Assembly: GCF_030704535.1 (NCBI RefSeq)
Contig: NC_081808.1
Location: forward strand, 19,032,501-19,096,500
DNA from: Vitis vinifera
Taxonomy: Eukaryota; Streptophyta; Magnoliopsida; Vitales; Vitaceae
Length of the DNA stretch: 64,000 nt
Direction: 5' to 3'
Within the stretch, counting starts at the first letter, position 1. Each line of letters opens with the position of its first letter. Positions 13,991 through 27,249 of this stretch are shown in pieces. The translations under genes and the position numbers were made by a program. Under the pieces are notes generated by a model. The model was not told where the DNA came from. It did no database searches and saw only the letters and a list, made by a program, of their open reading frames with translations.

Positions 13991-15730
13991 AAATAACCAT
14001 CAAAACTCTTTATCTGTTTAACTTTCTTCCTTCAACGTTCATGAATTTTCATTTTCAGACAAGTATCCTAATGGAAAAATATCAGAAAAAGAAAATATAT
14101 CACAGATAAAAATGATATAAGATTTTCAATAAAAAATTGAAAATTCAGTTGCAGTAGTTCGGACACAATAATTCACAATGTAAACCGAAACCCTAATATG
14201 GACCAGAATAACAGCACCAGACAAATTAATAAAAAAAGACGAAAAACTAATTTTTGCCTCAGAGATCAGTCGATTTCTTCGACAACAAATCAACTGGTAA
14301 AAACAAAACCCTTACGAAGAAGATGAAAAAGAGAACTCTAGCAGCGAGTGAGGACTCAGTGTTGCAAGGGCACTGAGTTGTGTCAAAGAGTCTCACCCCT
14401 CCTGGCAGCGGGCGTGTTGGGCGGTGGGAGGCGATATATCCTAGGAGTCCACTCCGTGGCATCAATGATGGGCCTGAGATATCAGGCTAAACCGATTTGT
14501 GAATTGGGCTTGGGTTTTCTCTTAGCCAGGTCTACCTAGGTTTGTGCCTAGCAACCCAAAAAGGAAAAAGAAAAAAATGGTGAGGTCATGCAAATATTAA
14601 ATTTAATTTTATTGGAACCAAAAAAATGGACGAACAAGTTCAGTGTCTTCGTACTTGTACCACATGAGTGCAATTGAATTCAGCAAATTAAAGTGCACCA
14701 TAGATGAAAATTGAGAAGTTGATTGATATAAGCAAATCAAGACTTACTACTAGAGTAAAACCCTATAATATAATACTTTTGGTAAATCGAAAGAAATTAT
14801 TATCTTAAGACATTATTGATTAATTATTAATAAGTAAATTATTAAATTATCATAAATAAATATTTATTAATTTGTTAAGAGTATTTTGTTTCTATTGGAT
14901 AGTAATTATACATGTATGACTTATAAATCTAAAAATAATATATTTGATAAAAAGGTTAATACAACAATGCTACTTTTAAGCCTTATGGATTGGTCGCCCT
15001 TGGAGCATTATATTAGGGGAGGAATTGTTAGTGTAACAATACCGGCTTTAAACCAGGTTCATGGGCTCAAGGCACAGGAGCATCATGCTGGGCGCATCAA
15101 TGCCGATCTCGTTACTGTTGAGAATGCAGCCTATCATTTCAGTGTAAACTGCCTGATAAATATTGGTGTTCCATTATATACAAAATCGTTATTGCTATTG
15201 TTGAGAATGGAGCCAATTGTTTCAGTGTAAGCTGCTTGATAAATATTAGTGTTTGGTTTAGATATCAAAGTTTTGCTTCTTACAGGTCTTAGGCTCAAAC
15301 CATTTGTTGCAGATGAGAACGCACGACTGTTAGCAGTGGGTTTGGAATTTAGCTGAAGCACTGGTCTCCTGCGAACTGTTGGATTGAATTTGTCGAGTGA
15401 ATATTGAAGAATGACGGGATATCCACACATTCAGAGGCTGAAATTGTTAGAGCCCAAACATGGGTGATCTTCAATTGATGAGTCAAGTACATCAAATAAC
15501 TGGATATGGGGGTGAAGGTGAGAGGAGGAACTAACCAGAGATCCACTCAAGGCATTAACAAGGTCTTATCTACATAACTACATGCACAAGGAACCCCTAC
15601 AATTCTCTCCGCTGACTTGCAGTAGTTCAAGGTCAAACAAGCACAAGGCTCTATATACTTTTACAGACCAGAAGATGAAACCAAGTGTTAGTGAACAGCC
15701 TACAAGATGGAAACTTTCTTTCATCCAAAG
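13991..15730. other. Intergenic DNA between the PPR and SAP30-like genes
   Basis: This contains the 5' side of the PPR gene (13991 to about 14500), an AT-rich spacer (14580-14960), a GC-richer block with a duplication at 15118-15253, and presumably the 3' untranslated region of the SAP30-like gene next to 15730. No coding gene was recognised. Confidence 0.45.
15118..15253. repeat. Diverged direct repeat, two 53-bp units 83 bp apart
   Basis: Units at 15118-15170 and 15201-15253 share TTCAGTGTAA and CTGATAAATATT-like cores and align along their full length with a handful of substitutions. This looks like an old local duplication in non-coding DNA. I see no function. Confidence 0.65.
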
Positions 15731-18700
15731 TCAATTGCAAACTGCTTTCAGCCTCTTTGCAGCCTGAGCAAAACCAATAATCACCTGCAATTCATCCAAT
15801 TGCTACAGGAAGGAACATATGCAATTGGATTTCAAATGAACAAAATAAAAAAATATCAGGCTTGTTAACAAGTTCCCCCATAGAGAAAAAAAAAGAGGAA
15901 GTCCTACTTATTGGTCTGAAAAATTGGTATTTCTACCTGCTGCTATCCATACAAGAAGTGGAAAGAAAAGTAGAAAATAAATTTGCAGTACCTGTGACAT
16001 GAAATGCCTTTGAACAACATCAATTAGCTGCTCTTTTGATGGGTTTGGTATAGAATCCACCTGGGCAACAAATAGAATTGGGTTTTTAATTCAAATAAGG
16101 ATGCTCCAAGAACAGAAATAAGAGGAATCATTTGTCCATATTTCACAATTGAGATATGCCAGAAAATTCCACTTCTCAACCATGCCAAACATGATCTAAT
16201 TTGTCCAAAACACACACTCGTAAAGCACCCAAAATGACATAAATAACACTTACTAGGTTAAAGTGTCTCCAATATCTCAGTAGTGCTGTTTTTTCTAGTT
16301 TGCTGAAGTCAACTTTCTGTCAAGCAAGCATTTATAAGGTTGTAAACAACACCAATCAGAAGAACAGTATTATTAAAACTAGACTACTAAGAACTGATGT
16401 CACACCGTTGAACTCTGGGTAGGTGAATAAGATCCTTTAGACTGTGAATCATCAGAAAGAGGCCTGCTCATAGCCCTCTGTGATCTAACTGATTTATGGG
16501 GCCGATTCCTTGCTCTATAAAACTTCCGAGTATCATCAGAACCTGCAAGAACCAAGGTTGAAAAGAAGCAATGTATATAAGTGATTTGGCTCGACAAAAC
16601 ACAAGAGTCTGGTTCCATGATTTTTTAGATTTCTACAAGAATGCATTTGTAACACCTATTTGCTGAGACCCATGAAGTGTATTGCAAACCTAAAGCAATA
16701 GAATGATGAACCAAGAAGTAGTATGAAAGTTGTATGTAAACAGCAATTGAACGACAAGCCAAGAAGTTCCCAGGCTGAAAAGAATGAAAATTAAAGTGAA
16801 TTTGGGAATAGGAAAAAGTATCAAGTAGTACAGGCACAATGAATCCTCTGTCCCAATGAACAACATTTTTTTTCCAAAAAAAAGGAAAAAAATTAAGTCT
16901 TTGCCTGGACACACCACATGGTACTCCAAGCAGTTGGACATTGCTTACTGGATTAATGTGTGGTTTATATTCAACCGACCACCCACTGTTGGGCCTTGGC
17001 CTATTCAAAAATATGCAAGTAATTAACATCCATCAATTATGGAACCCACGGGATTTTAGATCATTAATATTCAAGATCTGATGCAAAACATCCAAGGGAT
17101 AAGAAAATTACAGAAGCTTAGGAAGAACTTATCATGTATCCACATCCACCTTTGGGAGAGAAAACTCCTCTTCACATGCCAAATATATTTCTAAATAAAA
17201 TTCCCAAAAAAATAAACTTACCAGGTGGACTAAACTCTCCCACATCAGAATCGTTCCAGTGTATGTTCTCACATTCAAGGTCATCATCATCCTCATGGCC
17301 GGTCGGAGCTTCAATAACACTAAGAGCATTCCTTTGTAGTTTCACTTCAATTCCATTTGTAAGGACCTAAAACTCACAAATTTGGACAATCAAGAACAAC
17401 CCTAAACTGCTGAAACAAAGAGATGAACAACCAGTGCACAAAAGAGACCAAAAATACATGTTCCTGTGTACTTGGATGCGCCTCTTTGGTGCTTTATTAA
17501 TATATTTTGTTCATTTACCTATCATAAAAAAAAAAAAGACCAAAAATGCATGTTGATAATGGCAAATTCAAAGAAAATAGCAAAAAGATGTTGAAATTGG
17601 CAGCATCGGTTAAAAACAAAACTGAGAGTAAAAAAAGTCTTTAGTTTTTAATCGAAATTTGCAAATAAATATCATCAGAAACTGAGATATTTTGCAGTTA
17701 AACCCAGAGGAATAGAAATAAATATAAGCTTCACTAGAGCTTCCAAAATCAGGAATTTATGATGCAAATATAAATAATTCATTAATAATTATACTAGAGA
17801 AATTTAATTTCAACATAAAAAAAGAAGACTTGGTTTCAAGGGACATCCAGCATTAAAGCTGATGAACACTGCTAACCCTCCGCCAAAACTCCACCAGACG
17901 CATAGAAATTCAGAAGAAACACACAAAAAACCTAATGACAAATCCAGCACCAAAAGCTGGATAATAAGGAAATTCAGTTTGAAATCCGTTAAAACATTCC
18001 ACATTTTCATAATAATGGATCTGACTAGGGTATGAACACAAAGTTTAAAATAGAATCAAAACCAGATCAACTGAGAGGAACCAATCATGCTATTGAAACT
18101 CATTTCGATTGTCAGAATAAAAACCCTAGAGTTCCGAAAAGGAACACAACAAGTTCATACATGCAACCAGATACACCAGGAAAGGAAGTCATTACTGCAT
18201 CTAGAAACGGTCTCACCAATCACCATCAATTTGGTAATGAATTCAATCCAAATCAAATCCAGAGCTTTGAAACAATGAACTCGGCCAACAATTACAACAA
18301 AGAGAATTGATTTTAAACAAGCTTAAATTAGGAACTAAAATAATCAATAACCAAACAAGAAATCCATGAATCAAAGTCAGGGAGAAAATTGCTGCGACAC
18401 CCATGATTAAGAGATAAAAGTGAACATGCACATTAAACCCATATCCCAAAATTCATCAAAATAACAATTAACATCAGAAAATAAAATCTGAAAGCAGGAG
18501 GAGGCTTAAAACCAGATTAAATTACCAATAATGAAAAAGGCAAAACATAATGAGCAGCCCAATTATCCCACATTGCTAAGAACGCACCAGTCCCAAAATT
18601 GCCCAAAGAAAATACAGTCAGTAATCCCAAAAACAAAATTAATCGAAACACAAAACCCAACATAAGAAATTGATCCCAGAGGAATCACAATTCGACGGAG

Positions 18701-18926
18701 AAATTACCAGCCAATGCCAGCCGCCAAGCCCAACGGCTTTCTTGACGACGCCTTGAAGGCCGACAAGTACCGACTTGGTCCGGTTGTTGCCGGTGACAAT
18801 AACTTTGGTGTGACGGGGAAGTACCGTGAGACCCTCTTCACTGCTCTCTCCATTGCCATGCAGCTGTGGAATCCCACCATCATCAACTCCATTCATGGAA
18901 TTGGAATTCACCACTGCTTCCAGCAT
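15731..18926 (-). CDS. SAP30: SAP30-like Sin3/HDAC co-repressor subunit (AFR1/AFR2 type)
   Basis: The plant SAP30-related proteins AFR1 and AFR2 bridge Sin3 and histone deacetylase in a nuclear co-repressor complex. Six exons join in phase: 18926-18708, 17366-17222, 16542-16406, 16316-16254, 16060-15992 and 15802-15731. They give 234 aa plus TGA. Residues about 28-100 hold a conserved N-terminal block (HTKVIVTGNNRTKSVLVGLQ, then GLGGWHWLVLTNGIEVKLQR). The middle is acidic and Ser-rich and probably disordered. From residue 168 the Sin3-binding domain is clear (KVDFSKLEKTALLRYWRHFN, then VDSIPNPSKEQLIDVVQRHF and a final QAAKRLKAVCN). All splice sites are GT-AG. The first intron is 1.34 kb and carries a small L1 insertion at 17463-17536. 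The ATG chosen is the first in exon 1 and starts a family-typical short leader. Confidence 0.92.
17463..17536 (+). mobile_element. 74-bp 5'-truncated L1 LINE 3' end with 18-bp target duplication
   Basis: The insert starts TCCTGTGTACTTGGATG, contains the L1-typical CTCTTTGGTGCTTTATTAAT 3' end, and ends in an A-run. It is flanked by AGACCAAAAATACATGTT at 17445-17462 and AGACCAAAAATGCATGTT at 17537-17554, an 18-bp target-site duplication with one difference. This is classic target-primed reverse transcription with extreme 5' truncation. It lies in intron 1 of the SAP30-like gene, on the strand opposite to the gene. Confidence 0.85.
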
Positions 18927-19049
18927 TTATACTCTCTACTCCTTTGTTTCCAGAGGAGACACAGAGATGAAATCAGTGTGTGACTGCCTTTTTCTCTTCA
19001 TTATTTTTGCTGCTTCCAGGGATGGAACCCAACGGCTAGAGTAGACCCA

Positions 19050-22000
19050 ATAAGGTGTCGCCACGCATGTACGTACACTGGAGGTCCTGTTGCGTACTTA
19101 GGTGTGGACGTCAGACAAGGAGCCAACATCTGTTCGCCACGTTAGTTCAAATCATGTGGCGAGTTCCATGGTGTTGCAATCATGTGCTGTTCACGTGATT
19201 TTAAGTGACGTGGAGTGCAGTGGTTGGACGGCAGTGGAGGGTGTCTGGCGGTTTCCACCGGATAGCCTCAGCAGTTAGGCGTGGGGGGCTCCTGTTTTTT
19301 GACGGTTTGACTATTGGCGGGATAAGTGGGGCACTTTAAATGACGATACCACCCTCAATCTTTTTCTTCAATATCAAGCCGGGGTAAAACGCGCTAAGTG
19401 GCATTCTAAAAGGCGGATTTACCCTTCATGCGGACAGCCTTCATGCGAAGAGGATTGAGAGAATTCGGTAATTTGAGGAAGGACAGAAAAGTCAAAAGGA
19501 GCCTCGAAAATTCTGCAAAAGGAAGAAGACAAAAGAACAGGGTGGGAGAGGGAAAAAGAAAAGTGAGGAAAGAGGAAAGGAAACGTCAGACGGGAGTGTA
19601 AAAAAAAGAGAGTGTAACGGCAGCTGGAAATCTAACGAGGGGCCCACGTGGATCGCATTGATACGCCTGTTGCTGTCTTTTTATTATCATGGGCCCTACA
19701 CTCCACCAACCACATTATCTGTCTGCTTTTCCACAACTTCACGCCATTAATTCCTGCCTAAACACTGCCCCACCCCCTTCCCTCTGTAACCTCAACCCAT
19801 TTTCAAAACAACTGTTGGATGTGAACCTAAATTAATCTCATATTTTTGGACTCGTTGAAAATTCTAATCAAATAGCCTCTTTTTTTTTTCTTTTTCTTTT
19901 TCCCCGCATATGGCGACTTCATGCTTCTGTGTGTTTTTTTTCCTACTGTCCTACACAATTATTCATGATTAAACCAATATTTATAATCATGCCCCCCTCC
20001 CCCATGACCAACTTTTTGGAGGACCAAGAAAATGAAAATGAAGATAAATAAAATAACAAGCATCGAAAGTGAGAGGCTAAAAGCAGCAAGCTTTCATGTC
20101 AACACATGTGATGCCCCACTGCCCAGAGTATATTTGCAGTTATTGAGTTGTGGCATATTGCCTCAAGTCACTTTCATTTACCACTTGGCTCTTACTTAAG
20201 CCCATTCTGCGGTTTTTGAGTATGAGTATGAGACCACACGCACTTGTCTTTGTTCCGGAGGAGAGTCAATGCCAATATCACAATTCTAATTCAGCCCCTA
20301 TGCCTCCATTTGTAGGGGGGTTGGCTTTGTATTGTATTTATGGCCTGGCACTTCCGTATCCTTTCATGTGTTCTAATTAAATGTCGTTTTTGGACCATAA
20401 CTGAAGCATAGTTTCATACTTCAACCATGCAAAAATTACAACTTTTTTTTTTATTTCCTTTTTTGAAAAAGTAAAGAAATAAAAAGACCTCCAAATTTAT
20501 TTCAAAGTTCCATGGGATATTGTTGATTCATAGGGACTAGTTCATAGCTGAAAAAGAGCACAAGCTGCAGTTGAGCTAAAAGCTGAGATTTTAGGTAGGG
20601 GCCAACAATATATCAAGCTTCTCGGAACCATAGCCCTAGCTCGTCCTATTAAAAAGAGACTACTGCATCTCTTGAAAATGGAAAAACTTGCACAGACAAT
20701 TTGATGGAAAGAAAATGATTGCCACTGACCTTTTCCCTTGGGCGTCTAACACTTGCAACACGCCGATTTTATCCTGAAAAAAATCTTCCACACTATAGAA
20801 CAGTTCTACACTCTATACCCTATACTAACTACAAGCAACTGGAAGTCTATGTTTAATTCTGATCCTGTTACATTCTTAAACAGCACCATCCATTTCCTAT
20901 GGACCAGGTCCAAAATCACCCCATCATTTTAGCCAGGAAGACCAAACGACTGACTGATGCAGCAAAACTCCATTTTTTCTAAAGCTGGAAAACAAAGAAT
21001 TTCACCTCTATACGAGACCTGGATTCTCAGGCTCTACTCTTCATCTGCTCAGCAAAAACAGTGTGTACAAACTCTTTGTTGTTGTTTTGTTTTTTTGGTG
21101 TGGGGACGGGGATGGGGGAAATACAATAACTGTGGAGTTAAGCATTGAAATACTGGATCGGGATCAAATATAAGAATCTCCCAGAGTCTGTACGGTCACC
21201 ACTTCTTAATGCTCAATCCGGTGATGCATCTCAATAAACCTATGTTGGAATCCGTGCAATGATTAATGGCAAAAAATAAAACAAAAAAAATGAGAAAGAA
21301 GAATAAGGAGATTTAACACAGTTCGGCTAATTGCCTACGTCCATGAGAACAAGGAAAGAGGATATTCACTACATTCAAATTAGGGTTACATAAAAAGATA
21401 TTTATACTAACCCTTAGGAATGAAATTTGTCTCTTTTTCTTTTTGATTGAAAATTTGTCTCTATTTCTCAATATGTTTTTTCGCTCAAATATGAGCCACA
21501 AATTTGCCTCTTTTTCTCCATATGTCTTTTCGCTCAAATATGAGCCACATACTACAACAACCTGCCTAAGGACTCCAAACACCAAAGAAACGGGATTTAA
21601 GAAACAAAACTAACATTTCACCCAAAGTATTTGCCCCATTGGAAAAGTCAATGAAAGCAAGTTAATGACTTCAAGATCAGGTAAGATTCCAATCTATGAA
21701 TTATTATCTATGGGCCAATCATTGAAGTGTCAATAGATCTGCAAAATATTTTACCACCATAAAAATTGTCATTCCAATATAAATCTATTTTTAAATATTT
21801 TTGTTTTCTCTGTTCTTCAAGAGTCTGCAGCATGTGTTATTGCTTTCTATTGCAGTAGCTTCCTAATTATTATTTATTCTTTCTCTTTTTTGTTTATGTA
21901 CTATTCCTAAAGGAGACGCTTAACACCTCTTTTTGGATGCTTGAGTGCTAGGTGATGTGTTCTAAGTGTGGAGATTTCTATATAGACCCTCAATCTTTGG

Positions 22001-23136
22001 CCGAGTCATTTCAGGTCTTAACTTATTGCCTGAACTGAGAGTTCCAGAACCATATAGTCCGCCAAATTCTGGTTCCATTCCTTTCCTTTCTATGTGGCGA
22101 AAAATATATACATACATACAAACAATGTCTAGAAAGACAAACATAGTAAACATCTTCCTTACAACGACTACAAAAATTAACAATTTAAACCCAAGATCTT
22201 CAATAGTAAACACTTCCTGGCTACCACACTAGCTAACCTATATGCTTCTCTAAGAACAGGATTATAAAAATAATAATCAAAACTTTTTAAGATCGCCATA
22301 ACATCCTTAGTACATATGAAAGTACCAGTGGAGGTTTGGAACCCCTTCCTTCAAAGTACCAATTAAAAACTTCTAACTCCCTTCAATATTAATACATCTA
22401 ACAAGCTGATACCCTGTTGAAAAGCAATCAGAATACTATCAGGTAGAACAACATATTGCACCACAAAAATAGAAATTATACCAAGATCACTAATGCCCAT
22501 AATAATAATTATTTAAAAAACAAAACTGTTTTCCCTAATCATCCAGACGACAGCAATCCAGTTTCGTAAAACCCACTTCTCAGGAAGCTATATATGTTGA
22601 TACATACCAGAGCATTTAAACATACATCACAAGAAAGTTCCCAACTTCTCATTTCTTCACATGTTTTCATGGGTAGAACAAAATTTAGCCTAGCAATTTG
22701 CGCTAAACTCTGGAATATTGGAAGGACAAAAGCAAAACTTATTGGGTTAGGTTCGGTGGGGCCTCTTCAAGAACGTTTTGTTATAATTCTTGAATCAAGC
22801 AACCTAATACACGATTGAAAAAAGAAATTTCTCATTGGAAACAAACAATTTATAATAATGAAATAAGATATGAAAAATATAACCATAGTGAATCCACAAT
22901 GATTTTGTGTAAACACAATAGCGACAATAAACAACCTCGCTGAAGTTGAATATCCAAACATCAAGTATGGGCTTTCATGACAATAAAACTGTATGTTTAA
23001 TTATTCTTCATAAAGGGTCAAGTCCATTGTGGATCCAAGGTATAAAGTTAGTATACATATATTACTTCATTTAAGAAATTCCCATAAAATCAAAAACACA
23101 GAAACAGTCATCAGTACAACATACCAAGGGTATAAT
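19050..23136. other. Intergenic DNA holding a solo LTR; no gene seen
   Basis: The left part, 19050-19800, is GC-richer and upstream of the SAP30-like gene; it contains several ACGTG cores (for example near 19194 and 19645) that could be G-box-like promoter elements. The rest is AT-rich. A solo LTR at 21243-21559 is listed separately. Short frames in both directions have no recognisable domain. Confidence 0.45.
21243..21559 (+). mobile_element. Solo LTR of a Copia-like retrotransposon (fossil)
   Basis: A 317-bp segment begins TGTTG and ends CAACA, the inverted termini usual in Ty1/Copia LTRs. It contains the AACACAGTTCGGCTAATTGC motif common near plant LTR elements. The flanks ACCTA (21238-21242) and ACCTG (21560-21564) look like a 5-bp target duplication with one difference. 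Inside it, a 49-bp unit is tandemly repeated (21452-21500 and 21501-21549). No internal coding part is present, so it is a recombined solo LTR. The mismatch between flanks suggests moderate to old age. A related 3' end occurs at 49244-49302. Confidence 0.72.
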
Positions 23137-24279
23137 TCAGTTGTTGCTGTTGGGATGTCTGATTATCCTCTGCAAAATCACTGTTCTTGCTCTCCTTATA
23201 TCCCTGCTACACTTATCAGTATTTTGACCCAACATTTCAATGGTTTCCATAAACCCATGCAGTTTCTTCTTGATCTCTTCTATTACAAGTTTTACTGCAT
23301 CCTCTTCCTGAATAGCAAAATCAGCATTTTGCAATAGTGACTCAATATCAATTTCCAATTTTTCGACAAGAACCCGAATGTCCTCCAAGTCCTTGATTGC
23401 AATAAGAGAGCCAACCTGCATTGAGCTAATTATCTCCCTCCGTCCTTTCAGCTCCTTCTCATACTTCTTCCATATGGAATCAAACCATTTACCCATTGAG
23501 CCTATTGGAACAGCCAAAGCGCCTGCCAAAGCAGTCACAACGGGTGGTGCTGCAATGGCAGCCGCCACCACTGAGAATATCAAAACTGAGACAAATGCAG
23601 AAACAAATACTATAGTTGAAACCTTCCTCCATCCTTGCAATGATTTCAACTTCTTATCAAGCTTCCGTTTGCGCTGTCGCAATTTCTCTAACATCAATTT
23701 TTGTCCACTATAAACTGATTGAAACAGCTCAAAAAAATCGTCGGAAAATGGCTTGCCTGCAGCCTTAAAATTCCTCAATTCCTGTAATGTCTTCAAATGC
23801 TTATTCTCGCCAACTCCATCCTTTTCCTCTTCCTCAAAACGCTGTAATGCGACCTGAACTATCAATTGAGAATCCCGAGCTCGCTTCAGGCATTTGTCAA
23901 GTACAGTACAGAACTCTAAAGTCCGGAGACTGTTATCAAAATATTCCTCAACCAGATCAAAAAGCTCTTTACACTTCCAAATATCTTTCTTACACTCCAG
24001 AATTACTTTGACTACTTCTTGATTCATTTCAAGTAAGCAATCGGTGACCTCTCTGAGCGAATCGAAAGATAGAGATCGCACCTCGACTCCAACCTCAACT
24101 CCCACAGCAAGCGTATTGATTACACGATTAGTGCGCTCCTGAATGTTGGTATCGAAGGACTGCAAGTCCGGATCGAGTCGGCATGCTGCCTCATACGAGC
24201 TCAGATCAGCCGCGTACTGTGAATTGATACGTACTGATGGGGCTTCATCATCTCTCTTCTTGCTGAATATACCACCCAT
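23137..24279 (-). CDS. UPF0496 (DUF677) family membrane-associated protein
   Basis: This single exon encodes 380 aa, the usual length for the plant UPF0496 family (Arabidopsis At2g18630/At4g34320 group). The family has no settled biochemical function. The N terminus MGGIFSKK has Gly2 and Ser6, so it is a good candidate for N-myristoylation. Residues 20-210 are helical and charged, with coiled-coil character ([14 protein letters not shown]-like, and a basic [13 protein letters not shown] stretch at 201-213). A strongly hydrophobic Ala/Val-rich hairpin at about 219-262 ([20 protein letters not shown], then [17 protein letters not shown]) is the membrane segment. A second helical region follows to the C terminus. 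The initiator ATG is the family-typical start. An adjoining 5' region at 24280-24900 is probably leader and promoter. Confidence 0.9.
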   Translation of the reverse strand: MGGIFSKKRDDEAPSVRINSQYAADLSSYEAACRLDPDLQSFDTNIQERTNRVINTLAVGVEVGVEVRSLSFDSLREVTDCLLEMNQEVVKVILECKKDIWKCKELFDLVEEYFDNSLRTLEFCTVLDKCLKRARDSQLIVQVALQRFEEEEKDGVGENKHLKTLQELRNFKAAGKPFSDDFFELFQSVYSGQKLMLEKLRQRKRKLDKKLKSLQGWRKVSTIVFVSAFVSVLIFSVVAAAIAAPPVVTALAGALAVPIGSMGKWFDSIWKKYEKELKGRREIISSMQVGSLIAIKDLEDIRVLVEKLEIDIESLLQNADFAIQEEDAVKLVIEEIKKKLHGFMETIEMLGQNTDKCSRDIRRARTVILQRIIRHPNSNN

Positions 24280-24899
24280 CTGGGCAGATTCGATGCAAAC
24301 AAGAGCAAACTAAAAACCCTAGAATTTCAAATTTCGAAATTCCCGACCGGAAAGCCCCCTTTTTTTTAATGAATCAGGGCATCTGAATTTCAGCTGATTT
24401 TCACTAAAATCCTTTAAAAAAAATGAAGAAACCAAATCCAAGCAAAACCCAACAAATAAACAGCCAAAACTATCTTGATGAACAAGAAAAATACCAAAAT
24501 GCGAAAACTTTAGCAAAGATCTCGATGATCCTGGGAGCTATCTTCACTTGGAAGCAGAAAATTAACAAGAATAGCCAGAGAATAATAGATGAGCGCACCC
24601 AATGCGGTAGAGAAACAAAAGCTGGAGCTGAGAAGTTAAAAGCTCAGAAGGAAGAGCTTAGGGCAGGTAGAAGGACGGCTCACCACGCATCGGAAAGGAA
24701 GAGGAAATGCAAGAAACGAAAAAGCAAGGAAGCAGCCTCTTCCACACAGTTTCAACTCTAAAAAGGAGAAGATTTAGGATAAGGAGGAGAGCACAATGGC
24801 GATGAAGACGAAGCTGCCTTACCTTTGAATGACAATTAACAAAAGACGCCAGAGCAAGTAAATTCAGCTGAAAATATTCCACGGGTTGACTCCATTCCT

Positions 24900-26642
24900 T
24901 CCCACTGCTTCATGGATTTCTAAAAATACCTCTAGAATCTGTACTGCTGATTCCCATTTACTACCATACTTATGCTCTATTTATTTTCTTATTCCTCTCT
25001 CTCTAAATAAACTTTCTCCTCTTGCTTTCCTCCACTTTTTATGATCACCCCTCAATATCAAAAACATATTTAATCATTATTCTAAATTTTACCACTTCAT
25101 TTTTTTTTTTAATCCATATCACTATAAATTATTTTTTTAAAAAAAAGTAAAAATGATAAGAAATATGAATTAAGGACAAATTTAAGATTTTATTTTAATA
25201 CCATAATTACTATTAATAATAATATTATTATTATTAATCTTTATCATCATTAATCAATTAATATTAACAATAATGTCATTTAACCTTAAATATTAATTTT
25301 AAAACTTTAAAATTAAAAATTAAAAATTAAAAATTAAAAAAAAAATTATACCACAATTTTTTTAGATAGTTTTTAAAATCATCTAGAATGCTATGGTCTT
25401 GCCACATGGCGAGCCGTGGATCAATGTTAAAACTTTTAATATCTATTTGAATATTTATTTTTAAAATTCAAAAATAATAATAACTTTCTAAGATATAAAA
25501 ATTCTTAAAAGTTTATATTAAAAAATTAAGGTATTAACAATATTTTATTACTTTAAACTTTAAAAAAATTAAAAATAAAATTTAAAGGCGTGAGATAAAA
25601 TCTATAAATCTACTTTTATATAGAATTTTTTTTTTTATCAAAAATAAAAAGAGCAACACTTAATTCTAGCAATTCAACGATAGAAGGTAAAAAAAATGAT
25701 TGTTAGGTCAAAAGAGTTCAACCGATCAATCATTGATTTGATTGGTTTTCTATCGATTAGGTGAACAATTCAATCCATTGATTGAACATTAACTAGTTTT
25801 ACCAATTGAACCGTAATTAATTGAGTTATTTCGATCAAACCCTAATTAAACATACAAAAATATATAAAAATGATATACAAGCGATTTTTAATGACGAGAA
25901 TTGTTTTAATATAAAAAATTAAGGTTGAAAATTCTTTTTTAATAATATGAAATATGATTTTTTTTATCTTTGAAATGGTTAATCTCTTTTTTTTTTCTTT
26001 ATAAAAATCATTAAAAAATTCATAATATAAATTATATTCTTTTTTATAACTTGTACATCTTTAGTACTTAAGGAAACTTGATTAAATAAGCTCATTATCA
26101 TTTTAAAAACCCTCTTAACCATGAATAACATTTAAATAAATAGGATTTTTATTTATCGAGATTCTCCATTTAATTTACAAAATACTTAAACTGATTTAGA
26201 CATTTGAATAATTTTAGATGCTTCAATAAAAATGTAATACAATATGAATTTAGCGTACTAGTAACCTTACAAAATTATCATAGGCAAATTGATTTTAATT
26301 GATATTCTCTTTGAGGTCTTCTCGCCCTCCTTGATATTTATTAAATTTAATTTGTTTTTGTAATTGTAACTTTAGAATTTTTTTAACTTCAACATACTAA
26401 GAATAAACTATTAAATTCAAACCTTACTTTATTATTATCAAAGTCAATACTAACCATAATCTGGCTTCACAATCATCATCAATAGCACTTTTATATACAA
26501 ATGTTTAAGTTAAAAAAATAAAAAATAGAAAATGTATCTAAAGTAACCTTTAATTTGGCTCTTTACGTGTGGATGAGGAGCGCTTTGCATTTAAATTTTT
26601 TTCAAAAATGAATATTAAAATTAGCATTTCATAAAGCATCAA
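24900..26642. other. Very AT-rich intergenic DNA
   Basis: This is mostly A/T runs with repeated AATTAAAAATTAAAAATT-like sequence around 25300-25345. A short GATTG/CAATC-rich patch lies at 25700-25830. I see no gene, tRNA or transposon end. Confidence 0.5.
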
Positions 26643-26714
26643 GTCGTTGTAGTATAGTGGTGAGTATTCCCGCCTGTCACGCGGGTGACCCGGGTTCGAT
26701 CCCCGGCAACGGCG
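26643..26714 (+). tRNA. tRNA-Asp, anticodon GUC
   Basis: A 72-nt cloverleaf without intron. The acceptor stem GTCGTTG (26643-26649) pairs with CAACGGC (26707-26713), with one G-U wobble, followed by discriminator G. The anticodon arm CCCGC-CTGTCAC-GCGGG places anticodon GTC at 26676-26678, which decodes Asp. The B box GGTTCGATCCC is intact at 26693-26703. The arrangement is that of a eukaryotic nuclear gene with internal promoter. It reads as functional. Confidence 0.97.
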
Positions 26715-26716
26715 TG

Positions 26717-26720
26717 TTTT
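26717..26720 (+). terminator. Pol III terminator of the tRNA-Asp gene
   Basis: A T4 run starts three bases after the tRNA 3' end, the usual RNA polymerase III stop signal. A second T5 run follows at about 26726-26730. Confidence 0.7.
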
Positions 26721-26839
26721 CCATTCTTTTTGGGCCAAGGAAGTTTATACACCTCTTTCAACCTAACACAGATGCTTCTGGCAACGCTGAAGATTTTTTA
26801 AGATGGATTAATTCAAGTAGCTCAGGAAACTATCCGGTA

Positions 26840-27240
<401 letters not shown>

Positions 27241-27249
27241 CCAAAGGGA

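Noticed and set aside
23378-24011. Plus-strand frames opposite the UPF0496 gene
   Set aside because: They are antisense shadows of the intact minus-strand frame.
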